DNA of 64,000 nt from Streptomyces sp. RKND-216 (GCF_004795255.1 NZ_SSBQ01000002.1:1490001-1554000); one strand, 5' to 3'. Shown: positions 20,109 through 29,235, numbered from the stretch's first letter. Translations and numbers: made by a program. The notes: generated from the letters alone by a model not told the origin.

Positions 20109-20143
20109 GCCGCCGACCGGAGTCAGTGCTTCCGGTCGGCGGC
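20109..20143. terminator. Bidirectional hairpin between convergent glgB and DinB-like gene
   Basis: Perfect 13-bp stem (20109-20121 with 20131-20143) and a 9-nt loop. It covers the stop codon of the minus-strand gene and lies 28 bp after glgB. Confidence 0.65.
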
Positions 20144-20737
20144 GCGCTGTGCGGTGGCCTCCAGCCGGGCGCGGTAGTCCCGCCACCAGTCGGCATCACC
20201 GGGCGGCATGTTGTCGTTGCCCTTGCGCATGCCGACCGCGCCGTCGAGCTGTTCGCGCAGGATGTCGGCCTGGCCCGCGTGGCGCTGGGAGTCGGCGATG
20301 ACGTGGACGAGGACGCGGTGCAGGGAGACCTCCGCCCTGTCCTCCGGCCACCACGGGACGCGGCCGGTCGCGTCCAGCGGCAGCGCGGCGACCGTCGCGT
20401 CGGTGTGCGCCCAGGCCCGGTGGTAGAGGGCGATGACGGAGTCACGTGTCTCGTCGAGGCCGGCCCACATGTCCTGGTTGGGGTCGGAGAGGTCCGAGAG
20501 CCACGGCGGCGAATCCTCGGGCGGACGCCCGAAGGTCTCGCCGAAGTAGCCCAGCTCCACGCCCGCCAGGTGCTTGACGAGGCCCAGCAGGTTGGTGCCG
20601 GTGGGCGTCAGCGGGCGGCGGACGTCGTATTCCGAGAGCCCCTCCAGCTTCCACAGCACGGCTTCGCGGGCCGCCTGCAGATAGCGCCGGAGGTCCGCCT
20701 TCTCCTGGTCGGCCGGTACGCCGGTGTCGCTCGTCAT
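20123..20737 (-). CDS. DinB/DUF664-family protein
   Basis: 204 aa. Four-helix-bundle DinB-like protein of the DUF664 group, common in multiple copies in Streptomyces. Conserved segments are LTPTGTNLLGLVKHLAGVELGYFGETFG and SLHRVLVHVIADSQRHAGQADILREQLDG; the His residues in VKH and in VHVIADSQRHAG would form the metal site. Biochemical role unknown; relatives include thiol-dependent transferases. It follows the GyrI-like gene on the same strand by 66 bp. Confidence 0.85.
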   Translation of the reverse strand: MTSDTGVPADQEKADLRRYLQAAREAVLWKLEGLSEYDVRRPLTPTGTNLLGLVKHLAGVELGYFGETFGRPPEDSPPWLSDLSDPNQDMWAGLDETRDSVIALYHRAWAHTDATVAALPLDATGRVPWWPEDRAEVSLHRVLVHVIADSQRHAGQADILREQLDGAVGMRKGNDNMPPGDADWWRDYRARLEATAQRAADRKH

Positions 20738-20803
20738 GAGCCGAGTCTCGCACCGCCCTCTGACAACGCCGTCGCACCGATGCGGGCGCGCCGCGGCCAG
20801 GGC

Positions 20804-21427
20804 CTAACCGTCCACGCGCTCGACCGGCTGGCGCAGGACGGTCCGCAGCTTCTCGGGGGCGGTCCGGCGGGGATCGCCGAGGTAGACCTCGTGATGCCGG
20901 GCTGTGGCCCGCAGTCCGTGGTCGGCGAGGTAGGTCCCGTGCAGCTCCTCCATCACGGGGGTCTCGTCGTCGTAGGAGCCGATGTGCAGCACCTGGGCGC
21001 TCAGCCCCTCGTGCAGGGTCAGGTGCCGGAGCCGGGAGATCGCGGGGATCTTCTTCTTGGCCAGCGCGCTGTGGCGGGCCTCTTCGACGAGGTCCGCGGT
21101 GATCCAGGAGGGCATGCTGATGAGCATGGTCCACTGCCAGGCGTCCTTGTCCCGGCGGGTGAAGGCGTCGAGCCGGTCCGACCACCACAGCCCTTCCAGC
21201 GGAGCGACGACGAAGTCGCCGCCCTCCGTCGCCTTGGCGGCGAACTTGAGGGTGTAGGCGACGGCGTAGAGCGCGCCGACCGCCTCGGCGTAGGCGGGCG
21301 CGGTGTTCGGGTCCCCGGCTCCGTCGACGGCGACGAACTGCTGCTCCGGAACGTCCACGAGGGCCCATCGGGTGTTCCTGGGCGCGTAGAGCTCCTTCTG
21401 CGCCCGCTTGACGTCGTACGGCGCCAT
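20804..21427 (-). CDS. GyrI-like small-molecule-binding domain protein
   Basis: 207 aa, stand-alone GyrI-like (AraC effector-binding/SOUL-like) protein. Family features: start MAPYDVKRAQKELYAPRNTR, FVAVDGAGDPN, AVGALYAVAYTLKF, PLEGLWW, and EELHGTYLADHGL near the C-terminus. These proteins bind or hydrolyse small hydrophobic compounds; no DNA-binding domain is present. The start sits just downstream of the dctA terminator, so it probably has its own promoter, perhaps shared with the DinB-like gene. Confidence 0.82.
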   Translation of the reverse strand: MAPYDVKRAQKELYAPRNTRWALVDVPEQQFVAVDGAGDPNTAPAYAEAVGALYAVAYTLKFAAKATEGGDFVVAPLEGLWWSDRLDAFTRRDKDAWQWTMLISMPSWITADLVEEARHSALAKKKIPAISRLRHLTLHEGLSAQVLHIGSYDDETPVMEELHGTYLADHGLRATARHHEVYLGDPRRTAPEKLRTVLRQPVERVDG

Positions 21428-21471
21428 GGCTGACTCCCCTTCCGGAAGGTGCGTAGGGCCATGGTCGCGCA

Positions 21472-21515
21472 GACGGGCCCCTCTCCCACGGCTTTCCGTG
21501 GGAGAGGGGCCCGTC
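21472..21515 (-). terminator. Strong hairpin terminator downstream of dctA
   Basis: A perfect 20-bp stem (21472-21491 with 21496-21515) with a CTTT loop starts 24 bp after the dctA stop on the minus strand. It isolates dctA from the GyrI-like gene. Confidence 0.8.
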
Positions 21516-21539
21516 GAAACATCCGCGGGGACGCCGGGG

Positions 21540-22976
21540 TCAGCGGGCGCCGGCCGGTTCCTTGTCGAGGGAGGGCGGCGGGGTGGACGCGTCCGCCGAG
21601 TCGTCGGGCGGGACGTCGTGGCCGTGCGACGCCTCCATCTGCGCCTCGTCGAAGGGCCGGTGCCCGGCGAGGACGGCCGCGACCTGCTCCCTGTCGATCT
21701 CCTTGGTCCAGGTGCCCACCAGCACCGTGGCCACCGCGTTGCCGGCGAAGTTGGTCAGCGCGCGGCACTCGCTCATGAAGCGGTCGATGCCGACGATCAG
21801 GCCGACGCCGTCCACCAAGTCGGGGCGGTGCGACTGCAGGCCGCCGGCGAGAGTGGCCAGACCGGCGCCGGTGACGCCCGCCGCCCCCTTGGAGGCGATG
21901 ATCATGAACACGAGCAGCGAGATCTGCTCGCCGAGGGACAGCGGGTTGCCGGTGGCCTCGGCGACGAAGAGGGAGGCCATGGTCAGGTAGATGGCCGTGC
22001 CGTCCAGGTTGAAGGAGTAGCCGGTGGGGACGGTGATGCCGACGACCGGGCGGCTGACTCCGAGGTGCTCCATCTTCGCGATCAGCCGGGGCAGCGCCGA
22101 CTCGGAGGAGGATGTCGAGAGGATCAGCAGGAACTCCCGGCCCAGGTACTTCAGGAGGGAGAAGATGTTGACGCCCGCCACCATCCGCAGGATCAGGCCC
22201 AGCACGACGAAGACGAACAGCGCGCAGGTGACGTAGAAGCCGATCATGATGACCGCGAGGGACTTCAGCGCGTCCAGGCCGGTCTCCCCGACCACTGCGG
22301 CGATCGCGCCGAAGGCGCCCACCGGGGCGATCCACATGATCATCCACAGCACGCGGAAGACCAGCCGCTGCAGGTGGCCGATGCCGCGCAGGATCGGTTC
22401 GCCGGAGGAGCCCATCGCCTGGAGGGCGAAGCCGACCAGCAGGGCGACCAGCAGAGCCTGGAGGACCTCGCCCTCGGTCAGCGCGGAGATCAGCGTGGTG
22501 GGGATGACGCCGAGCAGGAAGTCGACGGTGCCACCGCTGCCACCCTCCGCCTCGGCGGCGCCGGCCTTCGCGGCCTCCTCGGTCAGGTTCAGGCCGCTGC
22601 CCGGGTCCAGGACGTTGCCCACGACCAGGCCGATGGCCAGCGCGACGGTCGACATCGCGAGGAAGTAGCCCAGCGCGAGACCGCCGACGGCCCCGACCTT
22701 GGCGGCCTTCCGGACGGACCCGACGCCGAGAACGATCGTGCAGAAGATGACCGGGGAGATCATCATCTTGATCAGGTCGACGAAACCGGAGCCCAGCGGC
22801 TTGAGCTCGACGGCCACGCCGGGCGCGACGAAGCCGAGAAGGATGCCGGCCAGCACCGCGACGATCACGGCGATGTAGAGGTAGTGCGTACGGTCCCGCT
22901 TGGCTGCGGGCTTCTGCGTCGCCGGGGCGGCGGAGCCCTGCGACGGGGTCTCGGACGGCGGCGTCTGGCCTGGCAC
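21540..22976 (-). CDS. dctA: C4-dicarboxylate/amino acid:cation symporter (DAACS family)
   Basis: 478 aa. Polytopic sodium/proton:carboxylate symporter. Motifs: MISPVIFCTIVLGVGSV, the serine-rich re-entrant loop LSTSSSESALPRLIAKME, VPTGYSFNLDGTAIYLTMASLFVAEA, the SKGAAGVTGAG segment and VGIDRFMSECRALTNFAGNA. The first TM follows a polar N-terminus of about 30 aa. It imports succinate, fumarate, malate or acidic amino acids. Divergent from a CitA/CitB-like two-component pair across 212 bp, as expected if that system senses the same substrates and activates it. Symbol by family; substrate not proven. Confidence 0.9.
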   Translation of the reverse strand: MPGQTPPSETPSQGSAAPATQKPAAKRDRTHYLYIAVIVAVLAGILLGFVAPGVAVELKPLGSGFVDLIKMMISPVIFCTIVLGVGSVRKAAKVGAVGGLALGYFLAMSTVALAIGLVVGNVLDPGSGLNLTEEAAKAGAAEAEGGSGGTVDFLLGVIPTTLISALTEGEVLQALLVALLVGFALQAMGSSGEPILRGIGHLQRLVFRVLWMIMWIAPVGAFGAIAAVVGETGLDALKSLAVIMIGFYVTCALFVFVVLGLILRMVAGVNIFSLLKYLGREFLLILSTSSSESALPRLIAKMEHLGVSRPVVGITVPTGYSFNLDGTAIYLTMASLFVAEATGNPLSLGEQISLLVFMIIASKGAAGVTGAGLATLAGGLQSHRPDLVDGVGLIVGIDRFMSECRALTNFAGNAVATVLVGTWTKEIDREQVAAVLAGHRPFDEAQMEASHGHDVPPDDSADASTPPPSLDKEPAGAR

Positions 22977-23049
22977 GTCGACTCCTCGGGGGGTGAGCGG
23001 CTGTCGGAATCCCGGCGAATATGCACCCCCGGAGTGGCGCAGGTCACGG

Positions 23050-23067
23050 TTACGTGCATTACGTGCA
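23050..23067. repeat. Tandem 9-bp direct repeat in the dctA/sensor-kinase gap
   Basis: TTACGTGCA occurs twice head to tail, AT-richer than its surroundings, 74 bp upstream of dctA and 122 bp upstream of the kinase. Tandem direct repeats are common response-regulator sites, so it is a candidate operator for the adjacent regulator. Confidence 0.5.
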
Positions 23068-23188
23068 CGGGAACGGCGGAGAGGCGGCGGGGAAGGCCCT
23101 CATGCGGTCGCGTCGCCGCGGCTCGCGCGCCCGCAGCCCGCGTCACGGCGCATGCGCCATCCGGCCGCCGCCGTGCACACTGGCCGGT

Positions 23189-25108
23189 ATGCGCGTCCCC
23201 CGACCCCGCAGCCTGGCGGGCCAGCTCTTCGCGATGCAGGTCGTGCTGGTCGCCCTGCTGGTCGCGGGGTGCGCGGTCTACGCCTACATCCAGGACCGCG
23301 GGCAGGCGCGGGAGTCGGCCCGGCAACAGGCCACGGCCACGGCCCTGGCGGTGGCCGACTCCCCCTCCGTGCGGAGGGCGATCCGTACGGAGCATCCCAC
23401 GCGGACCCTCCAGCCGTACGCCGAACGCGTACGGCAGGACACCGGAGTGACCTTCATCACCATCATGGACCCCGAGGGCACCCGGTGGACGCATCCGAAC
23501 CCGGAGCGCATCGGCGGCACCTTCGTGGGCCACCGCGGCCCCGCGCTGGAGGGCCGCACCTTCCACGAGACCTACACCGGCACGCTCGGCCCCTCGGTGC
23601 GGGTGGTCACCCCCGTCCGGGACGACGGCCGCATCGTCGGCCTGGTCAGCGCGGGCATAGCGGTGGAGCGGATCAGCGCGCAGGTCGCCGAGCAGGTCAC
23701 CGCCCTGCTCGGGGTGGCCGGCCTGGCGCTGACCCTCGGCGGGGTCGGGACCTACTGGGTCAACGCGCGACTGCGCCGCCACACGCACGGCATGAACGCC
23801 ACCGAGCTGAGCCGGATGCACGACTACCACGAGGCGACGCTGCACGCGGTGCGCGAGGGCCTGGTGATGCTCGACGGACAGCGCCGCATCGCCCTGATCA
23901 ACGACGGCGCCCGCACGCTGCTCGGACTGCACGCCCCGACGGGCGGCGACGCGACGGTGGGCGACGACGCGACGGTGGGCCGGTACGTCGCCGACCTGGG
24001 CCTGCCGCCGTCGCTGACCGGCGCGCTGCTGGCCTCCGAGCCGCGCGTGGACGAGGTGCACCTGACGGACGACCGGGTCGTGGTCGTCAACACCTCGCCC
24101 GTCACGGGTGGTGAACGGCGCGGCACCGTCGTCACGCTGCGGGACCACACCGAACTCCAGACGCTCACCGGCGAACTGGACTCCGCGCGGGGTCTCGCCG
24201 AGGCGCTGCGCTCCCAGGCGCACGAGGCCGCGAACCGGCTGCACACCGTGGTGTCGCTGATCGAACTGGACCGGGCGGAGGAGGCGATGGAGTTCGCCAC
24301 CGAGGAGCTGGAGCTGGCGCAGGCGCTCACCGACCAGGTGGTGGCCGCCGTCGCGGAGCCGGTGCTGGCGGCGCTGCTGCTGGGCAAGGCGGCGCAGGCC
24401 AACGAGCGGGGTGTCGAGCTGACGCTGACGCCGGACAGCCGCATCGACGACGGTCTCGTCCCGCCCGAGCTTCCGTCCCGCGACCTGGTGACCGTCGTCG
24501 GCAACCTCATCGACAACGCGGTGGACGCCTCCGCCCGCGTGGCCGACGGCGCCGCGCCGGACGGGCCGGACGGGCCGGACGCGGTGGGCCGCCTCCGCCC
24601 CGCCCCGCGTACGGCGGGCGCACCCGCGGCGGCTGAGGACGCCGGCAGCACCCGTACCGGGGGCGCGAGGGCGCTCCCCGACACGACGGAACACGCTGCG
24701 GGGGCGTCCCGGGCCGCAGGGCCCAGGGGGAGGGGCCGGGGCACGGCCTCCGCCCCGGCACGGGTCACGGTGACCGTGCGGGTACGAGAGGACGGCACGG
24801 ACCGCGCGCGCGAACTGCTCGTCCGCGTCGCCGACTCCGGCCACGGCATCGACCCGGCGGACACCGACGCGGTCTTCCACCGGGGCTGGTCCACCAAGGG
24901 CGACCCCGGCGGCCGGGGCCGCGGCCTCGGCCTGGCCCTCGTCCGGCAGACCGCCCGCCGCCACGGCGGCGACGTGACGCTCGCCGAAGCCCGCGGCGGC
25001 GGCGCCGAGTTCACCGTGGTCCTCCCCCTCGGCCCGGCCGCCCCGGGGACAGCGGCCCCGCCGCGCCCCCGCACCGGCGACGCCGCCCGCACCGGAGGCG
25101 GCCGGTGA
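23189..25108 (+). CDS. CitA/DcuS-type sensor histidine kinase
   Basis: 639 aa. Layout: TM1 (LAGQLFAMQVVLVALLVAGC), extracytoplasmic PAS-like sensor (about 35-170, with FITIMDPEGTRWTHPNPERI as in CitA/DcuS), TM2 (about 178-195), cytoplasmic PAS, a Spo0B-like phosphoacceptor helix with His345 in SQAHEAANRLHTVVSLIE, and HATPase (NLIDNAVDAS; DSGHGI; RGRGLGLALVRQ). Between the N-box and the G-boxes lies an insert of about 75 Pro/Ala/Gly/Arg-rich residues (about 451-525), unusual for an ATPase domain. A 6-residue repeat (DATVGD) sits in the PAS. It is divergent from dctA and overlaps the response regulator, so carboxylate sensing is likely. Start at 23189 chosen because it places TM1 at the N-terminus. 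Confidence 0.9.
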   Translation: MRVPRPRSLAGQLFAMQVVLVALLVAGCAVYAYIQDRGQARESARQQATATALAVADSPSVRRAIRTEHPTRTLQPYAERVRQDTGVTFITIMDPEGTRWTHPNPERIGGTFVGHRGPALEGRTFHETYTGTLGPSVRVVTPVRDDGRIVGLVSAGIAVERISAQVAEQVTALLGVAGLALTLGGVGTYWVNARLRRHTHGMNATELSRMHDYHEATLHAVREGLVMLDGQRRIALINDGARTLLGLHAPTGGDATVGDDATVGRYVADLGLPPSLTGALLASEPRVDEVHLTDDRVVVVNTSPVTGGERRGTVVTLRDHTELQTLTGELDSARGLAEALRSQAHEAANRLHTVVSLIELDRAEEAMEFATEELELAQALTDQVVAAVAEPVLAALLLGKAAQANERGVELTLTPDSRIDDGLVPPELPSRDLVTVVGNLIDNAVDASARVADGAAPDGPDGPDAVGRLRPAPRTAGAPAAAEDAGSTRTGGARALPDTTEHAAGASRAAGPRGRGRGTASAPARVTVTVRVREDGTDRARELLVRVADSGHGIDPADTDAVFHRGWSTKGDPGGRGRGLGLALVRQTARRHGGDVTLAEARGGGAEFTVVLPLGPAAPGTAAPPRPRTGDAARTGGGR

Positions 25109-25848
25109 AGCCCCCCGGCAGAACCCCGGACGGCGCGACCGGCACGCCGCCGCAGGCGATTCGCGTGCTCGTCGTCGAGGACGACCCCGTCGCCGCCGAC
25201 GCGCACGCGACCTACGTCGGGCGGGTGCCCGGCTTCGAGGTCGCGGGCGTCGCGCACACCCGCGCGGAGGCGGCGCGGGCGCTGGACCGCACCCCCGTCG
25301 ACCTGATCCTGCTCGACCTGTACCTGCCCGACGGCCACGGCCTGGCGCTGCTGCGCGCGCTGCGCGGAGCGGGACACTCCGTCGACGTGTTCGCCGTGAC
25401 CTCCGCACGCGACCTCACCGTCGTGCGGGAGGGCGTCGTCCTCGGCGTGGTGCAGCACGTGCTGAAGCCGTTCACCTTCCCCACCCTGCGCGACCGGCTG
25501 CGCCAGTACGCCGAGTTCCGGCAGAGCACCGGCGGCGACGGGGGCGGCGGAGAGGCGGGCAGCCAGGCCGAGGTGGACCGGGCGCTGTCCGCGCTGCGCG
25601 CGCCGCAGCCCGCCACGCTGCCCAAGGGACTGGCCGCTGCCACCCTGGAGACCGTCACCGCGGCGCTCCGGGACGCCGGGGAGGAGGGCCTGACGGCAGC
25701 GGCTGCCGCCGAGCAGGTGGGCATCAACCGCATCACCGCGCGCCGCTACCTGGAGCACCTGGTGACCGCGGCGCGGGCCGAACGGCGTCCGCAGTACGGG
25801 CAGGTGGGCCGCCCGGAGTTCTGTTACCGCTGGCTCACGCGATATTGA
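25105..25848 (+). CDS. CitB/DcuR-type response regulator
   Basis: 247 aa, GTG start overlapping the kinase stop (GTGA). Receiver domain residues 20-135 with acidic pocket Glu25/Asp26/Asp27, phosphoacceptor Asp71 in LILLDLYLPDGHG, Thr99 in AVTSA and Lys121 in VLKPF. The C-terminal HTH (TAAAAAEQVGINRITARRYLEHL) is the CitB/DcuR type. It probably regulates dctA, possibly through the tandem repeat between dctA and the kinase. Its stop codon overlaps a promoter-like -35 for the next operon. Confidence 0.93.
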   Translation: MKPPGRTPDGATGTPPQAIRVLVVEDDPVAADAHATYVGRVPGFEVAGVAHTRAEAARALDRTPVDLILLDLYLPDGHGLALLRALRGAGHSVDVFAVTSARDLTVVREGVVLGVVQHVLKPFTFPTLRDRLRQYAEFRQSTGGDGGGGEAGSQAEVDRALSALRAPQPATLPKGLAAATLETVTAALRDAGEEGLTAAAAAEQVGINRITARRYLEHLVTAARAERRPQYGQVGRPEFCYRWLTRY

Positions 25849-25873
25849 CCTTGGACGGTGACGGCCGTACGGT
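25845..25873 (+). promoter_or_regulatory. Housekeeping-sigma-like promoter for the ABC importer operon
   Basis: TTGACC, 17-nt spacer, TACGGT: a good match to the Streptomyces HrdB-type consensus. The -35 overlaps the response regulator stop. It is 76 bp upstream of the solute-binding protein start. Confidence 0.5.
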
Positions 25874-25948
25874 CCCGGGCAGCAGACCACGAGGCCGACG
25901 GCGGACCACCGGTGGCCCGCCACGGCCGTGGCCGAGGAGGTCATGCTC

Positions 25949-27307
25949 GTGCGCCCCACCGCTCCGCTGATGCTCACCGTCGCCGCGGTCCTCGCCGCGG
26001 GCACGCTCACCGCCTGTGGCGGCGATTCCGGCGACGACCCGAACACCCTTCAGGTCGCGTTCCCCAAGGACACCAACAACAAGGTGACGGTGCGGGACGA
26101 CTACGTCGAGTACGTCGCGAAGCAGTTCGAGAAAGCCCACCCGGGCAAGACAGTCGAGCTGGTGCCGATCCAGGCGTCCCAGCAGGACTACTACACCAAG
26201 ATCCAGCAGATGATGCGCTCCCCGCAGACCGCGCCGGACCTGGTCTACGAGGACACCTTCCTCATCAACTCCGACATCGAGAGCGGCTACCTCCTCCCGC
26301 TCGACCCCTACCTGAAGAAGTGGAAGCACTGGGACCGCTTCGAGGACTCGGCGAAGACCGCCGCCAAGGCCCGCAACGGCAAGACCTACGGCGTGCCCGA
26401 CGGCACCGACACCCGAGCGCTGTGGTTCAACCGGGAGATCTTCGCGAAGGCCGGGCTCCCGGAGGACTGGAAGCCGCAGGCCTGGGACGACGTACTCAAG
26501 GCCGCGCGCACCATCGACCGCGAGGTGCCCGACGTCATTCCGCTCAACGTCTTCACCGGAAAGGCCGCCGGGGAGGCGGCGGCCATGCAGGGCTTCGAGA
26601 TGCTGCTGTATGGCACCGGCCCGGACCCGCTGTACGACCCGCAGTCCGAGAAGTGGGTGACCGGCAGCCAGGGCTTCGTGGACAGCCTGGAGTTCATCGA
26701 CACCGTGTACGCGGACAACCTCGGCCCCGACGTGTCCGACGCGCTGTCCCCCAACATCCAGACCCGGGTGCCCACCGAACTGCTGCCCGAGGGAGACCTG
26801 GCCATCGCACTGGACGGCTCCTGGCTCGGCAACCAGTGGCTCGACACCGGGGGCCGCCCCTGGCCGGACTGGTCCGAGACGATGGGCATGGCGCCGATGC
26901 CGACGCAGGACGGGCAGGAGCCGGGCAGCGTCAGCATGTCCGGGGGATGGACGTGGTCCATCCCGGAGAACTCCGGTAACCACGACCTCGCCTGGAAGCT
27001 GATCGAGACCCTCCAGACCCCGGAGAACGCCCGCGAGTGGTGCATCCGCGGCGCCCAGATCGCCGTGCGGGAGGACGTGGCGCAGCATCCCGAGTACCGG
27101 AAGTCCCTGCCCGGCATCGAGTTCTTCACCGACCTGGTCGAGGTGACGCACTACCGGCCCGCGCTACCCGTGTACCCGCGGGTCTCCGGCGCGCTCACGG
27201 AGGCCATGGAGAAGGTGACGACGGGCGACGCCTCGCCCCGGGAGGCCGCGAAGACATACGACGAGGAGCTGCGCACCCTCACCGACGGGGCGGTCGTCCA
27301 GCGGTGA
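25949..27307 (+). CDS. Sugar ABC transporter solute-binding lipoprotein
   Basis: 452 aa from a GTG at 25949, which sits 8 nt after AGGAGG; the ATG at 25943 would be only 2 nt from it. Lipoprotein signal LMLTVAAVLAAGTLTACGG with Cys after LTA. The mature part is a family-1 (MalE/UgpB-like) binding protein: PDLVYEDTFLINSDIESGYLLPL, YGVPDGTDTRALWFNREIF and DLAIALDGSWLGNQW. It captures a sugar or glycoside outside the cell for the two downstream permeases. Ligand unknown. The stop overlaps the first permease start. Confidence 0.9.
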   Translation: MRPTAPLMLTVAAVLAAGTLTACGGDSGDDPNTLQVAFPKDTNNKVTVRDDYVEYVAKQFEKAHPGKTVELVPIQASQQDYYTKIQQMMRSPQTAPDLVYEDTFLINSDIESGYLLPLDPYLKKWKHWDRFEDSAKTAAKARNGKTYGVPDGTDTRALWFNREIFAKAGLPEDWKPQAWDDVLKAARTIDREVPDVIPLNVFTGKAAGEAAAMQGFEMLLYGTGPDPLYDPQSEKWVTGSQGFVDSLEFIDTVYADNLGPDVSDALSPNIQTRVPTELLPEGDLAIALDGSWLGNQWLDTGGRPWPDWSETMGMAPMPTQDGQEPGSVSMSGGWTWSIPENSGNHDLAWKLIETLQTPENAREWCIRGAQIAVREDVAQHPEYRKSLPGIEFFTDLVEVTHYRPALPVYPRVSGALTEAMEKVTTGDASPREAAKTYDEELRTLTDGAVVQR

Positions 27308-28239
27308 GCGTCGCGAAGACCGCCGCCGGGCCCGCACGTCCGCCGCGGCGCCAGGACACAACGGGGCGGGACCTGGCCGGGCGGGGGCCGCGGGGCCTGC
27401 GATGGCTGCCGGTCGCCCCGGCCACCGCCATGCTGCTGCTGTTCCTCGCCGGGCCGATCGGCTACTGCTGCTGGATCGCCTTCACCGACACCCAGCTCAC
27501 CGGGCAGGCGTCCGCGTCGTTCGTCGGCCTGGAGAACTTCCGCCGCGCCTTCGCCGACCCCGACTTCCTGAACGCCGTGGTGCTCACCCTGGTGTTCACC
27601 GTGGTCTCCGCGATCCTCGGGCAGAACACCCTGGGCCTGGCGCTGGCCGCGCTGATGCGGCGCGCGAGCCGCGCCGTACGGTCGCTCACCGGAGCGGTCG
27701 TCATCTGCGCCTGGGTGCTGCCGGAGATCGTCGCCGGCTTCCTGCTCTACACCTTCTTCAGCAGCCGCGGCACCCTCAACGACGTGCTCGCCTGGCTCCA
27801 GCTCCCCGAGCAGAACTGGCTGTTCACGCTGCCGATCCTGGCGGTGTCGTTCGCCAACGTGTGGCGGGGCACCGCCTTCTCCATGCTTGTCTACTCCGCG
27901 GCGCTGTCCGACGTGCCGAACGAGGTGACCGAGTCGGCGGAGGTGGACGGCGCGAGCGGATGGCAGCGGATGTGGCACATCACGCTGCCGATGATCCGCC
28001 GCTCCATCGGCACCAACCTGATGCTCAACACCCTCCAGACGCTGTCCGTCTTCGGCCTGATCTGGGCGATGACCCGCGGCGGCCCCGGGCAGCGCAGCAC
28101 CACCCTGCCGGTGTTCATGTACGACACCGCGTTCAACAAGGCGCTCATAGGCTACGGCACGGCCGTCGCCCTGCTGCTGCTCCTCGTGGGCGCCCTGTTC
28201 TCCGTCGTCTACCTGCGCCTGCTGCGCGAGGAGGTGTAG
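27304..28239 (+). CDS. Sugar ABC transporter permease (MalF-like)
   Basis: 311 aa, GTG start overlapping the upstream TGA. About six membrane helices with the BPD_transp_1 EAA loop SAEVDGASGWQRMWHITLPM, which docks the ATPase. A cytosolic N-terminal stretch of about 35 residues precedes TM1 (PATAMLLLFLAGPIGYCCWI). Works with the next permease as a heterodimer. Confidence 0.92.
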   Translation: MSVAKTAAGPARPPRRQDTTGRDLAGRGPRGLRWLPVAPATAMLLLFLAGPIGYCCWIAFTDTQLTGQASASFVGLENFRRAFADPDFLNAVVLTLVFTVVSAILGQNTLGLALAALMRRASRAVRSLTGAVVICAWVLPEIVAGFLLYTFFSSRGTLNDVLAWLQLPEQNWLFTLPILAVSFANVWRGTAFSMLVYSAALSDVPNEVTESAEVDGASGWQRMWHITLPMIRRSIGTNLMLNTLQTLSVFGLIWAMTRGGPGQRSTTLPVFMYDTAFNKALIGYGTAVALLLLLVGALFSVVYLRLLREEV

Positions 28240-28242
28240 CCG

Positions 28243-29235
28243 GTGCCGCCCACCGTGCCCCGGGAGGTGCCGCCCGGCGCCGACTCCGCCTCCACCACCC
28301 ACGCCGCGCCGAAGCCGACGCCCGACTCGCTGGACCTGCCGCGCCCGCACCTGGACCGCGACCTGCGCACCCGGCTCCGGCCCGGCCTGTCCCTGCGGCC
28401 CTCGGCGCTGCTCAGCCGGCGCCGCCGGCAGCGGCTCGCCGCCGACCTCGGCCTGCTCGTGGTCGCCGCCGCCTTCGTGGTGCCGCTGCTGTGGCTGGCC
28501 TTCGCCTCCCTGGACACGGAGGCGACGCTGCGCGTCGCGGCGCCCGGGGACCCCACGCTGGACAACTTCGCCGCGGTGCTCACCGAGGAGATCACCTTCC
28601 AGCCGATGCTCAACAGTCTGCTGATCTGCGGCGGCGCCACCCTGATCACCATGGTGTGCGCGGCGCTGGCCGCCTACCCGCTGTCCCGTTTCCGGTCCCG
28701 CTTCAGCCGGCCGTACCTGCTGACCATCCTTTTCAGCACCTGCCTGCCGATCACGGCGGTGATGGTCCCGGTCTACGGCCTCTTCGTCCAGATCGACCTG
28801 ATCGACACCCGCTACGGCACCGCGATGTTCCTCGCCACCTCCCAACTGCCCTTCGCCGTCTTCCTGATGAAGAACTTCATGGACGGCGTGCCGGTGGTGC
28901 TGGAGGAGGCGGCGTGGACGGACGGCGCGAGCTGGCGGCAGTCCCTGCTGCGCGTCATCCTGCCGCTGATGGGCCCCGGGCTCGGCGTCGTGACCGTCTA
29001 CTCGTTCATCATGATGTGGGGCAACTTCTTCGTCCCCTTCATGCTGCTCGTCGACCCGGCGAAACTGCCCGCGTCGGTCACACTCTTCACCTTCTTCGGC
29101 AACTACGGCGCGGTCGCGTTCGGGCAGCTCGCCGCCTTCTCCGTGCTGTACTCGACGCCGGTCATCCTGCTGTACGTGCTGATCTCCCGCCGCCTGGGCG
29201 GCGGATTCACCCTGGGCGGCGCTGTCAAGGGCTGA
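28243..29235 (+). CDS. Sugar ABC transporter permease (MalG-like)
   Basis: 330 aa, GTG 3 bp after the previous stop with GGAGG just upstream. EAA loop EEAAWTDGASWRQSLLRVIL, and the MalG-type PVYGLFVQIDLIDTRYG segment. Unusually long charged/Pro-rich N-terminus of about 65 residues before TM1. No ATP-binding gene follows; Streptomyces sugar importers generally share the MsiK ATPase encoded elsewhere, which would explain this. Confidence 0.92.
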   Translation: MPPTVPREVPPGADSASTTHAAPKPTPDSLDLPRPHLDRDLRTRLRPGLSLRPSALLSRRRRQRLAADLGLLVVAAAFVVPLLWLAFASLDTEATLRVAAPGDPTLDNFAAVLTEEITFQPMLNSLLICGGATLITMVCAALAAYPLSRFRSRFSRPYLLTILFSTCLPITAVMVPVYGLFVQIDLIDTRYGTAMFLATSQLPFAVFLMKNFMDGVPVVLEEAAWTDGASWRQSLLRVILPLMGPGLGVVTVYSFIMMWGNFFVPFMLLVDPAKLPASVTLFTFFGNYGAVAFGQLAAFSVLYSTPVILLYVLISRRLGGGFTLGGAVKG

